Assembly: GCF_011078175.1 (NCBI RefSeq)
Contig: NZ_JAALCJ010000005.1
Span: 348,871 to 412,870, forward strand
Length of the DNA: 64,000 nucleotides
Source of the DNA: Enterobacter cloacae
GTDB lineage: Bacteria; Pseudomonadota; Gammaproteobacteria; Enterobacterales; Enterobacteriaceae
Direction: 5' to 3'
Shown: positions 43,466 to 54,837 of the stretch, in pieces
How the letters are laid out: the number at the start of each line of letters is the position of its first letter
How positions within the stretch are numbered: the stretch's first letter is position 1
Translations under genes and position numbers: made by a program
Notes under the pieces: model-generated
Databases searched by the model: none
Told to the model about the DNA's origin: nothing
Seen by the model: only the letters and a program-made list of their open reading frames with translations

Positions 43466-44440
43466 TTAATGAATTCCGCCAATACGATTCAGGCGAACGC
43501 CGGTCGGCCACTCGCCTTCCTGCTTCTCAAAACTCATCCAGATAGCGGTTGCTTTACCGACCAGATTTGCTTCCGGCACAAAGCCCCAGTAACGGCTGTC
43601 CGCAGAGTTATCTCGGTTGTCACCCATCATGAAGTAGTGTCCCGGCGGCACAATCCAGGTTGCCAGCTGTTGGCCCGGCTGCTGGTAGTACATTGCCAGC
43701 TGATCCTGCGCGATAGGCACGGTCAGAATACGATGAGTGACATCGCCCAGCGTCTCTTTACGCTCAACCAGACGAATGCCGTTCTCTTTGGATTCATCTT
43801 TGGGCACCTGGAAGAACCCGCTGGTCGCTTCACCGCCGTTACGACGAGCGAAGGTTTGCACAAAATCACTTGGCTCAACGTTGGAGTACGTCACTGGCAG
43901 CGCATTTTCACATGCGGTGCCAGAGCTACAGCCAGGCTGAATGGTCACCTCTTTCGCCACCGGATCGTAGGTCACTTTATCGCCCGGCAGACCTACCGCG
44001 CGTTTAATATAATCCAGCCGCGGATCTTCCGGATATTTAAACACCACGATGTCGCCACGTTTCGGATGACCCGTTTCGATCAGCGTTTTCTGGTAGATCG
44101 GATCTTTGATGCCATAGGCAAACTTTTCAACCAGAATAAAATCACCAATCAGCAGCGTTGGCATCATCGATCCTGACGGGATTTGGAACGGTTCATAGAT
44201 AAATGAACGCACCACCAGCACAATCGCCAGCACCGGGAATACCGATGCTCCTGTCTCCAGCCAGCCCGGTTTTGGGCCGACTTTTTTCAGGGTTTTCGCG
44301 TCCAGTTCATCGCCTGTGGCTGCCTGCGCGGCAGCCTGACGTTCACGGCGTTTTGGGGCGAAGATAAACTTATCCACGCACCACAACAGACCTGTCACCA
44401 GGGTAGCGATGACCAGGATCAGGGCAAACATGTTCGCCAT
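43466..44440 (-). CDS. lepB: Signal peptidase I
   Basis: Inner-membrane protease that removes signal peptides from exported proteins. Two N-terminal membrane segments (about 4-22 and 62-77) bracket a cytoplasmic loop. The Ser/Lys dyad is Ser91 in PSGSMMPTL and Lys146 in DYIKRAVGLPGDK. The 324-residue length matches E. coli. It follows lepA by 15 bases. Confidence 0.98.
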   Translation of the reverse strand: MANMFALILVIATLVTGLLWCVDKFIFAPKRRERQAAAQAATGDELDAKTLKKVGPKPGWLETGASVFPVLAIVLVVRSFIYEPFQIPSGSMMPTLLIGDFILVEKFAYGIKDPIYQKTLIETGHPKRGDIVVFKYPEDPRLDYIKRAVGLPGDKVTYDPVAKEVTIQPGCSSGTACENALPVTYSNVEPSDFVQTFARRNGGEATSGFFQVPKDESKENGIRLVERKETLGDVTHRILTVPIAQDQLAMYYQQPGQQLATWIVPPGHYFMMGDNRDNSADSRYWGFVPEANLVGKATAIWMSFEKQEGEWPTGVRLNRIGGIH

Positions 44441-44455
44441 GCCAACTCCTTAAGG

Positions 44456-46261
<1,806 letters not shown>

Positions 46262-46430
46262 ATAGTTAAATAATTATGCCTTACGAATTCCTGGAGGCCG
46301 CTGTTCTTAGCCTGACGTTTTTCAGTGCGAAAACGCAGCATTCTACACTACATCCTCGTCTGCTGGAAATGCACTTAAAGCCAGGTATAGCGCGAAGAGA
46401 CAGCGTTTTCGCTATTGCGATGTAAATAAT

Positions 46431-46455
46431 AATAAAGCCCGGCAGATCACCGGGC
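46431..46455 (-). terminator. Terminator of the rpoE-rseABC operon, overlapping the rseC stop
   Basis: Stem GCCCGG/CCGGGC followed on the minus strand by TTTATTATTA. The rseC stop codon (46447-46449) lies in the loop, so the gene ends inside its own terminator. The remaining ~170 bases up to lepA hold no feature that I can name. Confidence 0.8.
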
Positions 46456-46923
46456 CTCAGAAGAGAGCGTCTCAACACGAAGTTGGTCGGGTGCCAGTGC
46501 AACGCTGAGGATGACGGGCTGCCACGCTTCCCGGGCGGCAAGCCTCGGGGAAACGCCTTTAGCAAGCCAGAACCCGCCCACGCCGCCCAAAGCGGCCCCG
46601 CACATGGCGGCCAAATCTGTGCCGAACAGCACCTGGAAAATACCGCCCATCACGAACAGGCCTGCGAGCGGAGAAAGGTAAACCAGCATGGCGGAAGTGA
46701 GCAGGCTACCTTCAGCGATGCCGAGCTCCACTTTTTGCCCTGCCACCAGCGGGTGAGCGCTCGGCACAGCAATAGTGTGCGACGTTTGCGGCCCCAGCTT
46801 ATTCAACACGCGGCTGCCGCAACCGGCTCGCGAAGCGCAGCTGCTGCATGATGCTTTAACGTCACAGCTGACAAGCGCTACGCCATCCTGCCAGGATAGG
46901 ACCGTGGCCCACTCTTTTATCAT
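46447..46923 (-). CDS. rseC: SoxR-reducing system protein RseC
   Basis: 158-residue inner-membrane protein with two central membrane segments (about 73-95 and 100-120) and a cysteine-rich N-terminus (CDVKASCSSCASRAGC). It helps reset SoxR in E. coli along with the Rsx complex, and has a minor influence on sigma-E. It overlaps rseB by four bases. Last gene of the rpoE operon. Confidence 0.95.
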   Translation of the reverse strand: MIKEWATVLSWQDGVALVSCDVKASCSSCASRAGCGSRVLNKLGPQTSHTIAVPSAHPLVAGQKVELGIAEGSLLTSAMLVYLSPLAGLFVMGGIFQVLFGTDLAAMCGAALGGVGGFWLAKGVSPRLAAREAWQPVILSVALAPDQLRVETLSSEAR

Positions 46924-47873
46924 TGCGCAGCCCTGAATTTAATGCTGTCTGAAATACGTTTTGCCGTTGGCGGCGGTAATTCACCTACAATGGTAATTTC
47001 CGCATTATCGCGCACCGTCGTGCTGACCGTCCGGCGACCGGTACGGAGCATCTGTTCGGAACTGTTCGCCGTAGCGCGATTAATATTCACTGAGAAGCTA
47101 AAAAGCCCATCGGAATAGAGTCGCGACTCAACTGGAGTTTCGATGGTCGGCAGCTGGCGACGGCTGCTGGAAACTTCGCTGAACCCTTGCGGGATCCAGG
47201 ATGGTACCCAGTTAAAATTGACAGAATCGCCGGCAGGCACGGAAAGCAAAGGCGGCAGGCTGGCTTTGGCCAAATTCTGCATGCTGTTGCCAACCTGATT
47301 GTTAACGTCGAAAGAGATCACGCGGAACTGTTCCAACGTTTCACCGTCGCGATCGAGCAGATCAACACGCATTGGCAGCTTCGTTTCGGCGTCGATCCAG
47401 ACGATATAGCTGTAACGAGTTCCATCCCGCGCGACAACGCGGATCACTTCGCACAGCCTGTCAGCAATACGCGTTCGCCCCACCGAGATAAAATCATAAT
47501 AGGGAGCGAGACGTTTAAAATCGGTATAAATGAGCGACGGCAGGGAATCAACAATGTAGTCGCCATTGAGCGTAAATGGCTCAAGGCCTGGCTCGAAATA
47601 GCTGATTTCATTCCCACGCTGGACCACTTCCCGACGCGGGCCATCCATCTGTAAAAGCTGGGCGAGCGGCTGATTATCAAGGCGGGCGTGGCGATAGCGC
47701 AACGATTCGACACCCTGCTTATTGATGCTGATAAATGCCAACTCGTAATTGAGTGACTGGCTGGCCAGATTCATTTGCTGCAACAACGCCCCGGATGAAA
47801 CATCAGCCGAGGCGTTAGCAGAGAAGAACAGGCTACCCGCCATCAAAGACATGGCGAACCAAAGTTGCTTCAT
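46920..47873 (-). CDS. rseB: Sigma-E factor regulatory protein RseB
   Basis: Periplasmic protein that binds RseA and shields it from DegS cleavage, and senses lipopolysaccharide and lipoprotein intermediates. A signal peptide covers residues 1-23 (ending SANASA). The mature part shows the LolA-like fold region (RDGTRYSYIVWIDAETKLP). At 317 residues it is one or so off E. coli. Its ATG overlaps the rseA stop by one base. Confidence 0.97.
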   Translation of the reverse strand: MKQLWFAMSLMAGSLFFSANASADVSSGALLQQMNLASQSLNYELAFISINKQGVESLRYRHARLDNQPLAQLLQMDGPRREVVQRGNEISYFEPGLEPFTLNGDYIVDSLPSLIYTDFKRLAPYYDFISVGRTRIADRLCEVIRVVARDGTRYSYIVWIDAETKLPMRVDLLDRDGETLEQFRVISFDVNNQVGNSMQNLAKASLPPLLSVPAGDSVNFNWVPSWIPQGFSEVSSSRRQLPTIETPVESRLYSDGLFSFSVNINRATANSSEQMLRTGRRTVSTTVRDNAEITIVGELPPPTAKRISDSIKFRAAQ

Positions 47874-48523
47874 TACTGCGATTGCGTTCCTAAAGTTTGG
47901 TTTCCTGGCACCTGTACCGCAGCCTGCTGGGTTTGGGCCTGCTCAAACTGAAGCTGCTCGGAGTGCAGACGACGCTGCAACTCGTAATCCTGCAACATCG
48001 CATTAATGCGACGACGCTGCTCCTGTACCTGCTGTTGCTGTCCGCCGCTTGCGGAGGCATCTGCCGGTACGCCCAGGCTAACCGGGCTGGCTTTACCCAT
48101 CATCGGCAGCGTATTGAACACTGGCGCTTCAGGCTGCTGATTGGCTTCAGACTGAGTATTATAGTGCTGGACCCCAACGATAACTGCAAGCGATACGCAC
48201 GCAGCGACCCCCATCTGGGTGAGCTGGCTGGCCCATGGACGCACCTTGTGCCAGAACGGCATTTTCTGCCACTGGTGAGGTGCAGGCTGCGCTTCAGGAA
48301 TCAGCGGCGTGGTCTGATGAACAGGTTCGTTCTCAATGGCCGCCATAACGCGTGCTGAGATATCGAAATGGAGAACCTCGCTGGTATCACCGCGTAGAGT
48401 GTCGCGGATAAGATGATAGCTCTCCCAGGTCTGTTGCATTTCGGGAGAATGAGACAACTCATCGAGCAGCTCATTATCCAGCGTTTCACCATCCATTAAA
48501 GCGGAAAGTTTTTCTTTCTGCAT
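47873..48523 (-). CDS. rseA: Anti-sigma-E factor RseA
   Basis: Single-pass inner-membrane protein that holds sigma-E inactive and is degraded stepwise by DegS and RseP upon envelope stress. The cytoplasmic sigma-binding part begins MQKEKLSALMDGETLDNEL. The membrane segment lies near residues 100-118 (GVAACVSLAVIVGV), and a Gln-rich periplasmic tail follows. The ATG at 48523 gives the standard 216 residues; 27 upstream in-frame codons are rejected because they include the rpoE-rseA gap. Confidence 0.97.
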   Translation of the reverse strand: MQKEKLSALMDGETLDNELLDELSHSPEMQQTWESYHLIRDTLRGDTSEVLHFDISARVMAAIENEPVHQTTPLIPEAQPAPHQWQKMPFWHKVRPWASQLTQMGVAACVSLAVIVGVQHYNTQSEANQQPEAPVFNTLPMMGKASPVSLGVPADASASGGQQQQVQEQRRRINAMLQDYELQRRLHSEQLQFEQAQTQQAAVQVPGNQTLGTQSQ

Positions 48524-48554
48524 GCCTAATACCTTTTCCAGTATCCCGCTATCG

Positions 48555-49130
48555 TCAACGCCTGATAAGCGGTTGAACTTTATTATCAATGGCTTCTCGC
48601 GCACGGAAAATTCGTGAACGAACCGTGCCGACCGGACAATCCATGATGGCAGCTATCTCTTCATAGCTTAGGCCATCCAGCTCCCGTAACGTAATTGCCA
48701 TGCGTAAATCTTCCGGGAGCGACTCGATCGTGCGAAAAACGATTTGTTTCAGTTCTTCTGACAACATTAAGTTCTCAGGGTTCGAAATTTCTTTCAGCGC
48801 GCCGCCACTTTCGAAGTTTTCTGCATCGATAGCATCAACATCACTTGAAGGCGGACGACGGCCCTGAGCAACCAAATAATTCTTAGCCGTATTGACTGCA
48901 ATACGATACAGCCAGGTATAAAAAGCACTATCCCCCCGGAATGAATCCAGCGCGCGATAGGCCTTAATAAAAGACTCTTGTACCACATCAGGAACATCGC
49001 CTGACGGTACATAGCGGGAAACCAGACTCGCTACCTTATGCTGGTAGCGCACCACCAGTAGGTTAAAAGCTTTCTGATCTCCCTTCTGGACCCGTTCAAC
49101 CAGGACCTGGTCCGTTAACTGCTCGCTCAT
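48555..49130 (-). CDS. rpoE: RNA polymerase sigma factor E
   Basis: ECF sigma factor for envelope stress, transcribing outer-membrane assembly genes and its own operon. Region 2 (FIKAYRALDSFRGDSAFYTWLYRIAVNTAKN) and region 4 (LRELDGLSYEEIAAIMDCPVGTVRSRIFRA) are intact. The 191 residues match E. coli. Its start lies inside the upstream rseD reading frame, so its translation is probably coupled to that leader. A sigma-E-type promoter lies about 85 bases upstream. Confidence 0.98.
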   Translation of the reverse strand: MSEQLTDQVLVERVQKGDQKAFNLLVVRYQHKVASLVSRYVPSGDVPDVVQESFIKAYRALDSFRGDSAFYTWLYRIAVNTAKNYLVAQGRRPPSSDVDAIDAENFESGGALKEISNPENLMLSEELKQIVFRTIESLPEDLRMAITLRELDGLSYEEIAAIMDCPVGTVRSRIFRAREAIDNKVQPLIRR

Positions 49131-49233
49131 CCGAGGTAATGTCTCCCCAAACCAAATTCCACGCGTTATCGAAACGCCACTCTAACAACATTGCACTTTG
49201 AGCAAGCACCGAATTAGAGTGTCTGTTCTTCAA
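49096..49233 (-). CDS. rseD: rseD leader peptide overlapping rpoE
   Basis: Small reading frame that runs into rpoE and ends 34 bases inside it. From the ATG at 49191 it encodes 31 residues beginning MLLEWRFDNAWNLVWGDITS. From a TTG at 49233 it is 45 residues. It resembles the E. coli rseD leader, whose translation is coupled to that of rpoE. The TTG start falls within the sigma-E promoter, so only the ATG version can be made from that transcript; upstream promoters could give the longer one. An in-frame stop lies upstream of the TTG. Confidence 0.65.
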   Translation of the reverse strand: MKNRHSNSVLAQSAMLLEWRFDNAWNLVWGDITSDERAVNGPGPG

Positions 49234-49241
49234 TAAGTTCC
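49214..49241 (-). promoter_or_regulatory. Sigma-E promoter of rpoE
   Basis: On the minus strand GGAACTT, a 16-base spacer and TCTAA match the -35 and -10 elements of sigma-E promoters. Initiation would fall near 49207, leaving a leader of about 77 bases before rpoE. Autoregulation of rpoE is known in E. coli. The rest of the 425-base rpoE-nadB gap (about 49245-49530) is AT-rich and shows no gene; further rpoE promoters are expected there. Confidence 0.78.
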
Positions 49242-49531
49242 GTAACGCCTTTGTTTTTGTTCATCGCGCCGCAGACCGTTCATTTTCTCTCATTATAAGT
49301 CTGTTCACGATACGCACCCGCTTTCTGACAAGAATCATCAACTTTATCGTCAGAAGAGTAACGCAACACAGGCTTTATTTCACCACAAAATCTGAAGCTA
49401 ACGATCTGCTTCGCAAAATATTTCCGGTCGTTTAGCGCAGATTTGCCTTCCGACCTTACGTTTAGTCATTGCAACAGACATCAAAAAAAACGTGCGATAT
49501 CTCGCATCACAATGCTATTCTCCCTGCACCA

Positions 49532-49549
49532 TGTTTAGTAAATTAAACA
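49532..49549 (+). promoter_or_regulatory. NadR operator at the nadB promoter
   Basis: TGTTTA-GTAAAT-TAAACA is a perfect TGTTTA-N6-TAAACA palindrome, the known NadR recognition sequence. It ends six bases before the nadB ATG, so bound NadR would block transcription or initiation when NAD is plentiful. Confidence 0.9.
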
Positions 49550-49555
49550 AACATC

Positions 49556-51175
49556 ATGAACACGACGCCTGAACTTCATTGTGATGTACTGATCATCGGT
49601 AGCGGTGCTGCCGGCCTTTCCCTTGCGCTACGCCTGGCGGAACATCATAACGTAATCGTGCTAAGTAAAGGGCCGATGAGCGAAGGTTCCACCTTCTATG
49701 CACAAGGCGGGATTGCCGCCGTGTTTGATGAAACGGACAGCATTGCCTCGCATGTAGAAGACACCCTGGTTGCCGGCGCCGGTATCGTGGATAAGCATGC
49801 CGCAGAGTTTGTCGCCAGCAATGCCCGCCACTGCGTGCAATGGCTTATCGACCAGGGCGTGCTGTTTGATACGCAGGTTCAGGCTAATGGTGAAGAGAGC
49901 TATCACCTTACCCGTGAAGGCGGGCACAGCCACCGCCGTATTCTGCACGCTGCTGATGCAACCGGAAAAGCGGTTGAAACCACGCTGGTCAGCAAAGCCC
50001 TCAGCCATCCTAATATCAGGGTGCTGGAGCGCAGCAACGCCGTCGACCTGATTATTTCCGATAAGATCGGCCTGCCCGGTACGCGCCGTGTTGTCGGTGC
50101 ATGGGTATGGAATCGTAATAAAGAAAAAGTGGAAACCTGCCAGGCAAAAGCCGTTGTGCTGGCGACGGGCGGCGCCTCTAAGGTTTACCAGTACACGACT
50201 AACCCAGATATCGCCTCCGGAGACGGTATCGCCATGGCCTGGCGCGCCGGCTGCCGCGTGGCGAATCTGGAGTTTAATCAATTCCATCCTACCGCCCTGT
50301 TCCACCCGCAGGCGCGAAACTTCCTGCTGACGGAAGCGTTACGCGGCGAAGGGGCGTATCTGAAGCGTCCGGATGGTTCCAGGTTTATGCCGGACTTCGA
50401 CCCCAGAGGTGAGCTGGCACCGCGGGATATTGTGGCCCGCGCCATTGACCATGAGATGAAGCAGCTTGGCGTGGACTGTATGTATCTGGACATTAGCCAC
50501 CAACCGGCAGACTTTATTCGCCAGCACTTCCCAATGATTTACGAAAAGCTTCTGGGTCTGGGTATCGATCTAACCCGCGATCCGGTGCCGATTGTGCCTG
50601 CCGCCCACTATACCTGTGGCGGGGTGATGGTTGACGCTCACGGCCGTACCGACGTGGATGGTTTGTATGCGATCGGCGAGGTCAGCTACACCGGCCTGCA
50701 TGGGGCGAATCGCATGGCCTCCAACTCGCTGCTGGAGTGTCTGGTGTTCGGGTGGTCGGCTGCGGAAGATATTACAAAACGCATATCCTATGCACGTCCG
50801 TCCCCACGCCTGCCGGCCTGGGATGAAAGCCGGGTAGAGAACCCGGACGAACGGGTGGTTATCCAGCATAACTGGCACGAGCTGCGGCTTTTCATGTGGG
50901 ATTATGTCGGCATTGTACGCACAACGAAGCGTCTGGAGCGCGCGTTACGCCGTATCATGATGTTGCAGCAGGAAATTGATGAATATTACGCCAATTTCCG
51001 CGTTTCCAATAATCTGCTGGAGCTGCGCAACCTGGTACAGGTAGCCGAGCTGATTGTGCGCTGTGCGATGATGCGCAAAGAGAGTCGAGGGCTGCATTAT
51101 ACGCTGGACTATCCCGACACGCTGGAGGTTTCCGGCCCGTCGGTATTGTCTCCGCAGGCTCACATAAACAGATAA
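49556..51175 (+). CDS. nadB: L-aspartate oxidase
   Basis: FAD enzyme that oxidises aspartate to iminoaspartate, the first step of NAD synthesis with NadA. The N-terminal FAD motif [16 protein letters not shown] is at residues 13-28. Substrate and flavin motifs such as [20 protein letters not shown] follow. Length is 539-540 residues, as in E. coli. The last 16 bases overlap the opposite-strand trmN6 3' end. Confidence 0.98.
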   Translation: MNTTPELHCDVLIIGSGAAGLSLALRLAEHHNVIVLSKGPMSEGSTFYAQGGIAAVFDETDSIASHVEDTLVAGAGIVDKHAAEFVASNARHCVQWLIDQGVLFDTQVQANGEESYHLTREGGHSHRRILHAADATGKAVETTLVSKALSHPNIRVLERSNAVDLIISDKIGLPGTRRVVGAWVWNRNKEKVETCQAKAVVLATGGASKVYQYTTNPDIASGDGIAMAWRAGCRVANLEFNQFHPTALFHPQARNFLLTEALRGEGAYLKRPDGSRFMPDFDPRGELAPRDIVARAIDHEMKQLGVDCMYLDISHQPADFIRQHFPMIYEKLLGLGIDLTRDPVPIVPAAHYTCGGVMVDAHGRTDVDGLYAIGEVSYTGLHGANRMASNSLLECLVFGWSAAEDITKRISYARPSPRLPAWDESRVENPDERVVIQHNWHELRLFMWDYVGIVRTTKRLERALRRIMMLQQEIDEYYANFRVSNNLLELRNLVQVAELIVRCAMMRKESRGLHYTLDYPDTLEVSGPSVLSPQAHINR

Positions 51176-51897
51176 AAGGCCTGGGTCAGGGCAGTGTAAT
51201 CTTCGGAATAACGCTGGTCTGGCCCACGAATGACCATCCTGTCGATAAAGCACTCCCCTTCTTTGGGCGAGAGCGCCAACAACACGCGGTGCGGTAAGCG
51301 CCCTTCCGTATCCGAAATATCGGTACGAAGACGCAAATTCCAGCCGATCTCCCGTGCGATCTCAATGAAGGTATTGCCGGTGCTTTCAGGCAAGACCACG
51401 CAGAAAAAACCCTCTTCCGAGATGAGATCCGCTGAACTGGTCAGTAGCGCCTTGTGATCGAGCGAGCCGGTGTAGCGTGCCTGCTCGCGTTCCGGCGTTC
51501 CACATTCCACGCCAGGCGTATAATACGGTGGATTGCTGACAATCAAATCATAACGCGCCGTCTGCTCGGGTGCCCAGGTCAGCACATCGGCACATTCCAC
51601 CCTGATGCGTTCTGCCCACGGAGAGACGGCTGCGTTTTCACTTGCCTGCCGGGACGCCTGAGGATCAAGCTCAACGGCGTCGATCGTGACGTGTTCTTCC
51701 GTTCGCTGCGCCAGCATCAGCGCCTGTAGTCCGCTGCCCGTACCAATATCCAGAATGCGTTTTACACCAGCGACAGGCGCCCATGCACCCAGTAAAATAC
51801 CGTCTGTACCGACTTTCATCGCACAACGATCGTGCGCCACAAAAAACTGTTTAAACGTAAAACCATCGCGGCGCAACTGCGCTTTGAGTTGAGACAT
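51160..51897 (-). CDS. trmN6: tRNA1(Val) (adenine(37)-N6)-methyltransferase
   Basis: SAM-dependent enzyme that makes m6A37 in tRNA1-Val (also called YfiC/TrmM). SAM motif [16 protein letters not shown] and the catalytic SNPPYY are present. [19 protein letters not shown] gives 245 residues, equal to E. coli; a much longer in-frame extension to 52224 runs into the srmB promoter and is rejected. Divergent from srmB and overlapping the nadB end by 16 bases. Confidence 0.96.
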   Translation of the reverse strand: MSQLKAQLRRDGFTFKQFFVAHDRCAMKVGTDGILLGAWAPVAGVKRILDIGTGSGLQALMLAQRTEEHVTIDAVELDPQASRQASENAAVSPWAERIRVECADVLTWAPEQTARYDLIVSNPPYYTPGVECGTPEREQARYTGSLDHKALLTSSADLISEEGFFCVVLPESTGNTFIEIAREIGWNLRLRTDISDTEGRLPHRVLLALSPKEGECFIDRMVIRGPDQRYSEDYTALTQAFYLFM

Positions 51898-52029
51898 GTC
51901 AGTGCAACCTTCTGAGTGAAACGGGAGTAGCATAGGGGAAAGCGAAGTGGTCGAAAAGCGATATCCATACAAACAGATGAAGATTACAGCCGTAACGTCT
52001 ATAATCAGCGCCCCACACAGAGGTAGAAC

Positions 52030-53358
52030 ATGACTGTAACGACTTTTTCCGAACTTGAACTCGATGAAAGCCTGCTCAATGCACTTGAGAGCAAAGGCTT
52101 TACACGCCCGACCGCCATTCAGGCCGCGGCCATTCCGCCTGCGCTTGAGGGCCGCGATGTGCTCGGTTCTGCGCCAACCGGCACGGGGAAGACAGCAGCC
52201 TACTTGCTGCCTGTGTTGCAGCATTTGCTCGACTTTCCGCGTAAAAAATCAGGCCCGCCGCGCATTTTGATCCTGACCCCGACCCGTGAACTGGCGATGC
52301 AGGTTGCCGAACACGCGCGTGAGCTGGCGGCGAATACCCATCTGGATATCGCGACCATCACTGGCGGCGTAGCGTATATGAACCACGCCGAAGTATTCAG
52401 CGAAAACCAGGATATCGTTGTCGCGACGACGGGCCGTCTGCTGCAATACATAAAAGAAGAGAACTTCGACTGCCGCGCGGTGGAAACGCTGATTCTCGAT
52501 GAAGCTGACCGCATGCTTGACATGGGCTTTGCCCAGGATATCGAACACATCGCAGGTGAAACGCGCTGGCGTAACCAGACCATGCTGTTCTCAGCAACCC
52601 TTGAAGGGGATGCCATTAAAGATTTCGCCGAACGTCTGCTGGAAGATCCGGTAGAAGTATCCGCTACGCCATCGACGCGTGAGCGGAAGAAGATCCACCA
52701 GTGGTACTACCGCGCAGATAACCTTGAGCATAAGGTTGAGTTGTTGAAACACCTGCTGAAGCAGGAAGAGGCAACCCGTACCATCGTCTTCGTACGCAAA
52801 CGCGAGCGCGTGCATGAGCTGGCAGAAATGCTGCGCAACGCCGGCATCAACAACTGCTATCTTGAAGGTGAAATGGCGCAGGTTAAGCGTACCGAAGGCA
52901 TCAAGCGCCTGACCGATGGTCGCGTGAATGTGCTGGTTGCCACCGACGTTGCCGCCCGCGGGATCGACATCCCGGACGTGAGCCACGTAATCAACTTTGA
53001 TATGCCGCGCAGCGGTGATACTTACCTGCACCGTATTGGTCGTACCGGCCGTGCGGGTCGCAAAGGTATTGCTATCTCTCTGGTAGAAGCGCACGACCAT
53101 TTGCTGCTACAGAAAATTGGCCGCTACGTTGATGAGCCGCTGAAAGCTCGCGTGATTGACGGACTTCGTCCGACCACACGTGCGCCAAGTGAAAAAATGA
53201 CGGGTAAACCGTCCAAGAAAGCGCTCGCGAAACGTGCTGAGAGAAAAGAGAAAGAAAAAGAGAAGCCGCGCGTTAAACAGCGCCACCGCGATACTAAAAA
53301 TATTGGTAAGCGCCGTAAGCCAAGCTCTGCTGTGCCAGAGACGAAAACGGAAGAGTAA
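52030..53358 (+). CDS. srmB: ATP-dependent RNA helicase SrmB
   Basis: DEAD-box helicase that acts early in 50S ribosome assembly. Helicase motifs: Q motif region FTRPTAIQ, Walker [15 protein letters not shown] in [15 protein letters not shown] in LFSATLE, and [13 protein letters not shown]. The C-terminal tail (about residues 390-442) is strongly basic, useful for RNA binding. It has 442 residues against 444 in E. coli. It ends in a strong terminator. Confidence 0.97.
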   Translation: MTVTTFSELELDESLLNALESKGFTRPTAIQAAAIPPALEGRDVLGSAPTGTGKTAAYLLPVLQHLLDFPRKKSGPPRILILTPTRELAMQVAEHARELAANTHLDIATITGGVAYMNHAEVFSENQDIVVATTGRLLQYIKEENFDCRAVETLILDEADRMLDMGFAQDIEHIAGETRWRNQTMLFSATLEGDAIKDFAERLLEDPVEVSATPSTRERKKIHQWYYRADNLEHKVELLKHLLKQEEATRTIVFVRKRERVHELAEMLRNAGINNCYLEGEMAQVKRTEGIKRLTDGRVNVLVATDVAARGIDIPDVSHVINFDMPRSGDTYLHRIGRTGRAGRKGIAISLVEAHDHLLLQKIGRYVDEPLKARVIDGLRPTTRAPSEKMTGKPSKKALAKRAERKEKEKEKPRVKQRHRDTKNIGKRRKPSSAVPETKTEE

Positions 53359-53388
53359 AAAAAAGCCGGGAATCTCCCGGCTTTTTTA
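53359..53388. terminator. Bidirectional terminator between srmB and grcA
   Basis: Stem AAGCCGGGA/TCCCGGCTT with loop ATC, an A-run on one side and a T-run on the other. It serves srmB on the plus strand and grcA on the minus strand. Confidence 0.92.
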
Positions 53389-53410
53389 TTTCACCCCCGA
53401 AGCTGAAACC

Positions 53411-53794
53411 TTACAGGCTTTCAGTAAAGGTACGCGCGATAACGTCACGCTGCTGTTCCGGGGTCAGAGAGTTGAAACGCACCGCATAGCCAGACACTCG
53501 GATGGTCAGCTGCGGGTATTTTTCCGGATGCTCAACGGCATCCATCAGCGTTTCGCGACGCAGGACGTTAACGTTCAGGTGCTGACCACCTTCCACACGT
53601 ACTTCTGGCTGCACTTGCATTGGAATTTCACGGTATTCAATTTCGCCCAGTTTGCTCACCGGAACGATTTCGTCTTCCGCAAAACCTGCTTTCGCTACTA
53701 CACAGCGCGCTTCGTTTTTCTCGCTGTCCAGCAGCCAGAAAGAGTTCAGCAGATCGTCATTTGCAGCTTTAGTAATCTGGATACCTGTAATCAT
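53411..53794 (-). CDS. grcA: Autonomous glycyl radical cofactor GrcA
   Basis: Spare glycyl-radical domain that repairs pyruvate formate-lyase after oxygen damage. The radical Gly102 lies in [18 protein letters not shown], the same motif as the PflB C-terminus. 127 residues, as in E. coli YfiD. Two FNR boxes lie 107-173 bases upstream of the start, in line with known anaerobic and acid induction. Confidence 0.97.
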   Translation of the reverse strand: MITGIQITKAANDDLLNSFWLLDSEKNEARCVVAKAGFAEDEIVPVSKLGEIEYREIPMQVQPEVRVEGGQHLNVNVLRRETLMDAVEHPEKYPQLTIRVSGYAVRFNSLTPEQQRDVIARTFTESL

Positions 53795-53900
53795 GTGTTG
53801 CCTCCCTTAGGCTACATTAACTGATGCTGGCCTTTTGCGGCCAATTGGTAAAACCATTGTTTGTTGTGTGTATATATAACATTCAGACCCACGTGATTTA

Positions 53901-53967
53901 TTGATTTAAATCAACAAAACCACCAACCACACAAAGAGTGTGGTCTGTGTTTTTTGTTTTAGATCAA
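53901..53967 (-). promoter_or_regulatory. Two FNR boxes upstream of grcA
   Basis: A perfect palindrome TTGATTTAAATCAA (53901-53914) and a one-mismatch copy TTGTTTTAGATCAA (53954-53967), with centres 53 bases apart. Both match the FNR consensus TTGAT-N4-ATCAA. A tandem FNR arrangement is known for E. coli yfiD/grcA, where the upstream site tunes the response at low oxygen. They occupy the middle of the 314-base grcA-ung gap; the ung-proximal ~140 bases show no other clear motif. Confidence 0.87.
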
Positions 53968-54108
53968 TTTTGAGACTTACCAATTCGGCCCGCCGTGTAA
54001 ATTTTCCAACATAAATTGAGACACTTAGCCTGCTTTGCTGCGAGTAATTTTGCTCATTGGGGTTTAGCAGGTAAGCTAGACACAGAATGAGATTCGCAGG
54101 AGAGCGAG

Positions 54109-54798
54109 ATGACAACACCTTTAACCTGGCATGACGTGCTGGCAGAAGAGAAGCAGCAGCCCTATTTTATTAACACCCTCAGTACCGTTGCGGCTGAACG
54201 GCAGGCCGGCCAGACAATTTATCCGCCTCAGAAAGATGTGTTTAACGCCTTCCGCTACACCGAACTGAGTGATGTAAAGGTGGTTATACTCGGGCAGGAT
54301 CCGTACCATGGTCCCGGGCAGGCTCACGGACTGGCATTTTCCGTGCGTCCGGGCGTGGCCATTCCCCCTTCTCTGCTGAATATGTATAAAGAGCTGGAAG
54401 GAACGATTCAGGGTTTCACCCGCCCTAATCACGGCTATCTGGAAAGCTGGGCGCGCCAGGGCGTGCTGTTGCTGAACACCGTGTTGACGGTTCGTGCAGG
54501 CCAGGCGCACTCCCACGCCAGCTTGGGCTGGGAAACCTTTACCGATAAGGTCATCAGCCTGATCAATGAGCATCGTGAAGGCGTCGTGTTTTTACTCTGG
54601 GGTTCGCATGCCCAAAAGAAAGGGGCGATTATCGATCGTCAGCGTCATCACGTGCTGAAGGCACCGCACCCGTCGCCGCTGTCTGCACACCGCGGTTTCT
54701 TTGGCAGTAATCATTTTGTTCTGACAAATGAGTGGCTGGAAAAGCACGGCGAAAAGCCAATTGACTGGATGCCTGTGTTACCGGCAGAGAGCGAGTAG
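54109..54798 (+). CDS. ung: Uracil-DNA glycosylase
   Basis: Removes uracil from DNA as the first step of base excision repair. The catalytic water-activating loop [17 protein letters not shown] and the His loop [14 protein letters not shown] are intact. 229 residues, standard. Preceded by GGAGAGCGAG before the ATG. Convergent with yfiF through a shared hairpin. Confidence 0.98.
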   Translation: MTTPLTWHDVLAEEKQQPYFINTLSTVAAERQAGQTIYPPQKDVFNAFRYTELSDVKVVILGQDPYHGPGQAHGLAFSVRPGVAIPPSLLNMYKELEGTIQGFTRPNHGYLESWARQGVLLLNTVLTVRAGQAHSHASLGWETFTDKVISLINEHREGVVFLLWGSHAQKKGAIIDRQRHHVLKAPHPSPLSAHRGFFGSNHFVLTNEWLEKHGEKPIDWMPVLPAESE

Positions 54799-54806
54799 GG
54801 TTTGAA

Positions 54807-54829
54807 TGTGCCGGGTCAGGCCCGGCACA
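54807..54829. terminator. Hairpin between ung and yfiF
   Basis: Perfect stem TGTGCCGGG/CCCGGCACA with a TCAGG loop between the two convergent genes. Flanking T-runs are weak, so it may act as a two-way stem-loop with Rho help rather than a strong intrinsic terminator. Confidence 0.65.
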
Positions 54830-54837
54830 TAAAAGGC

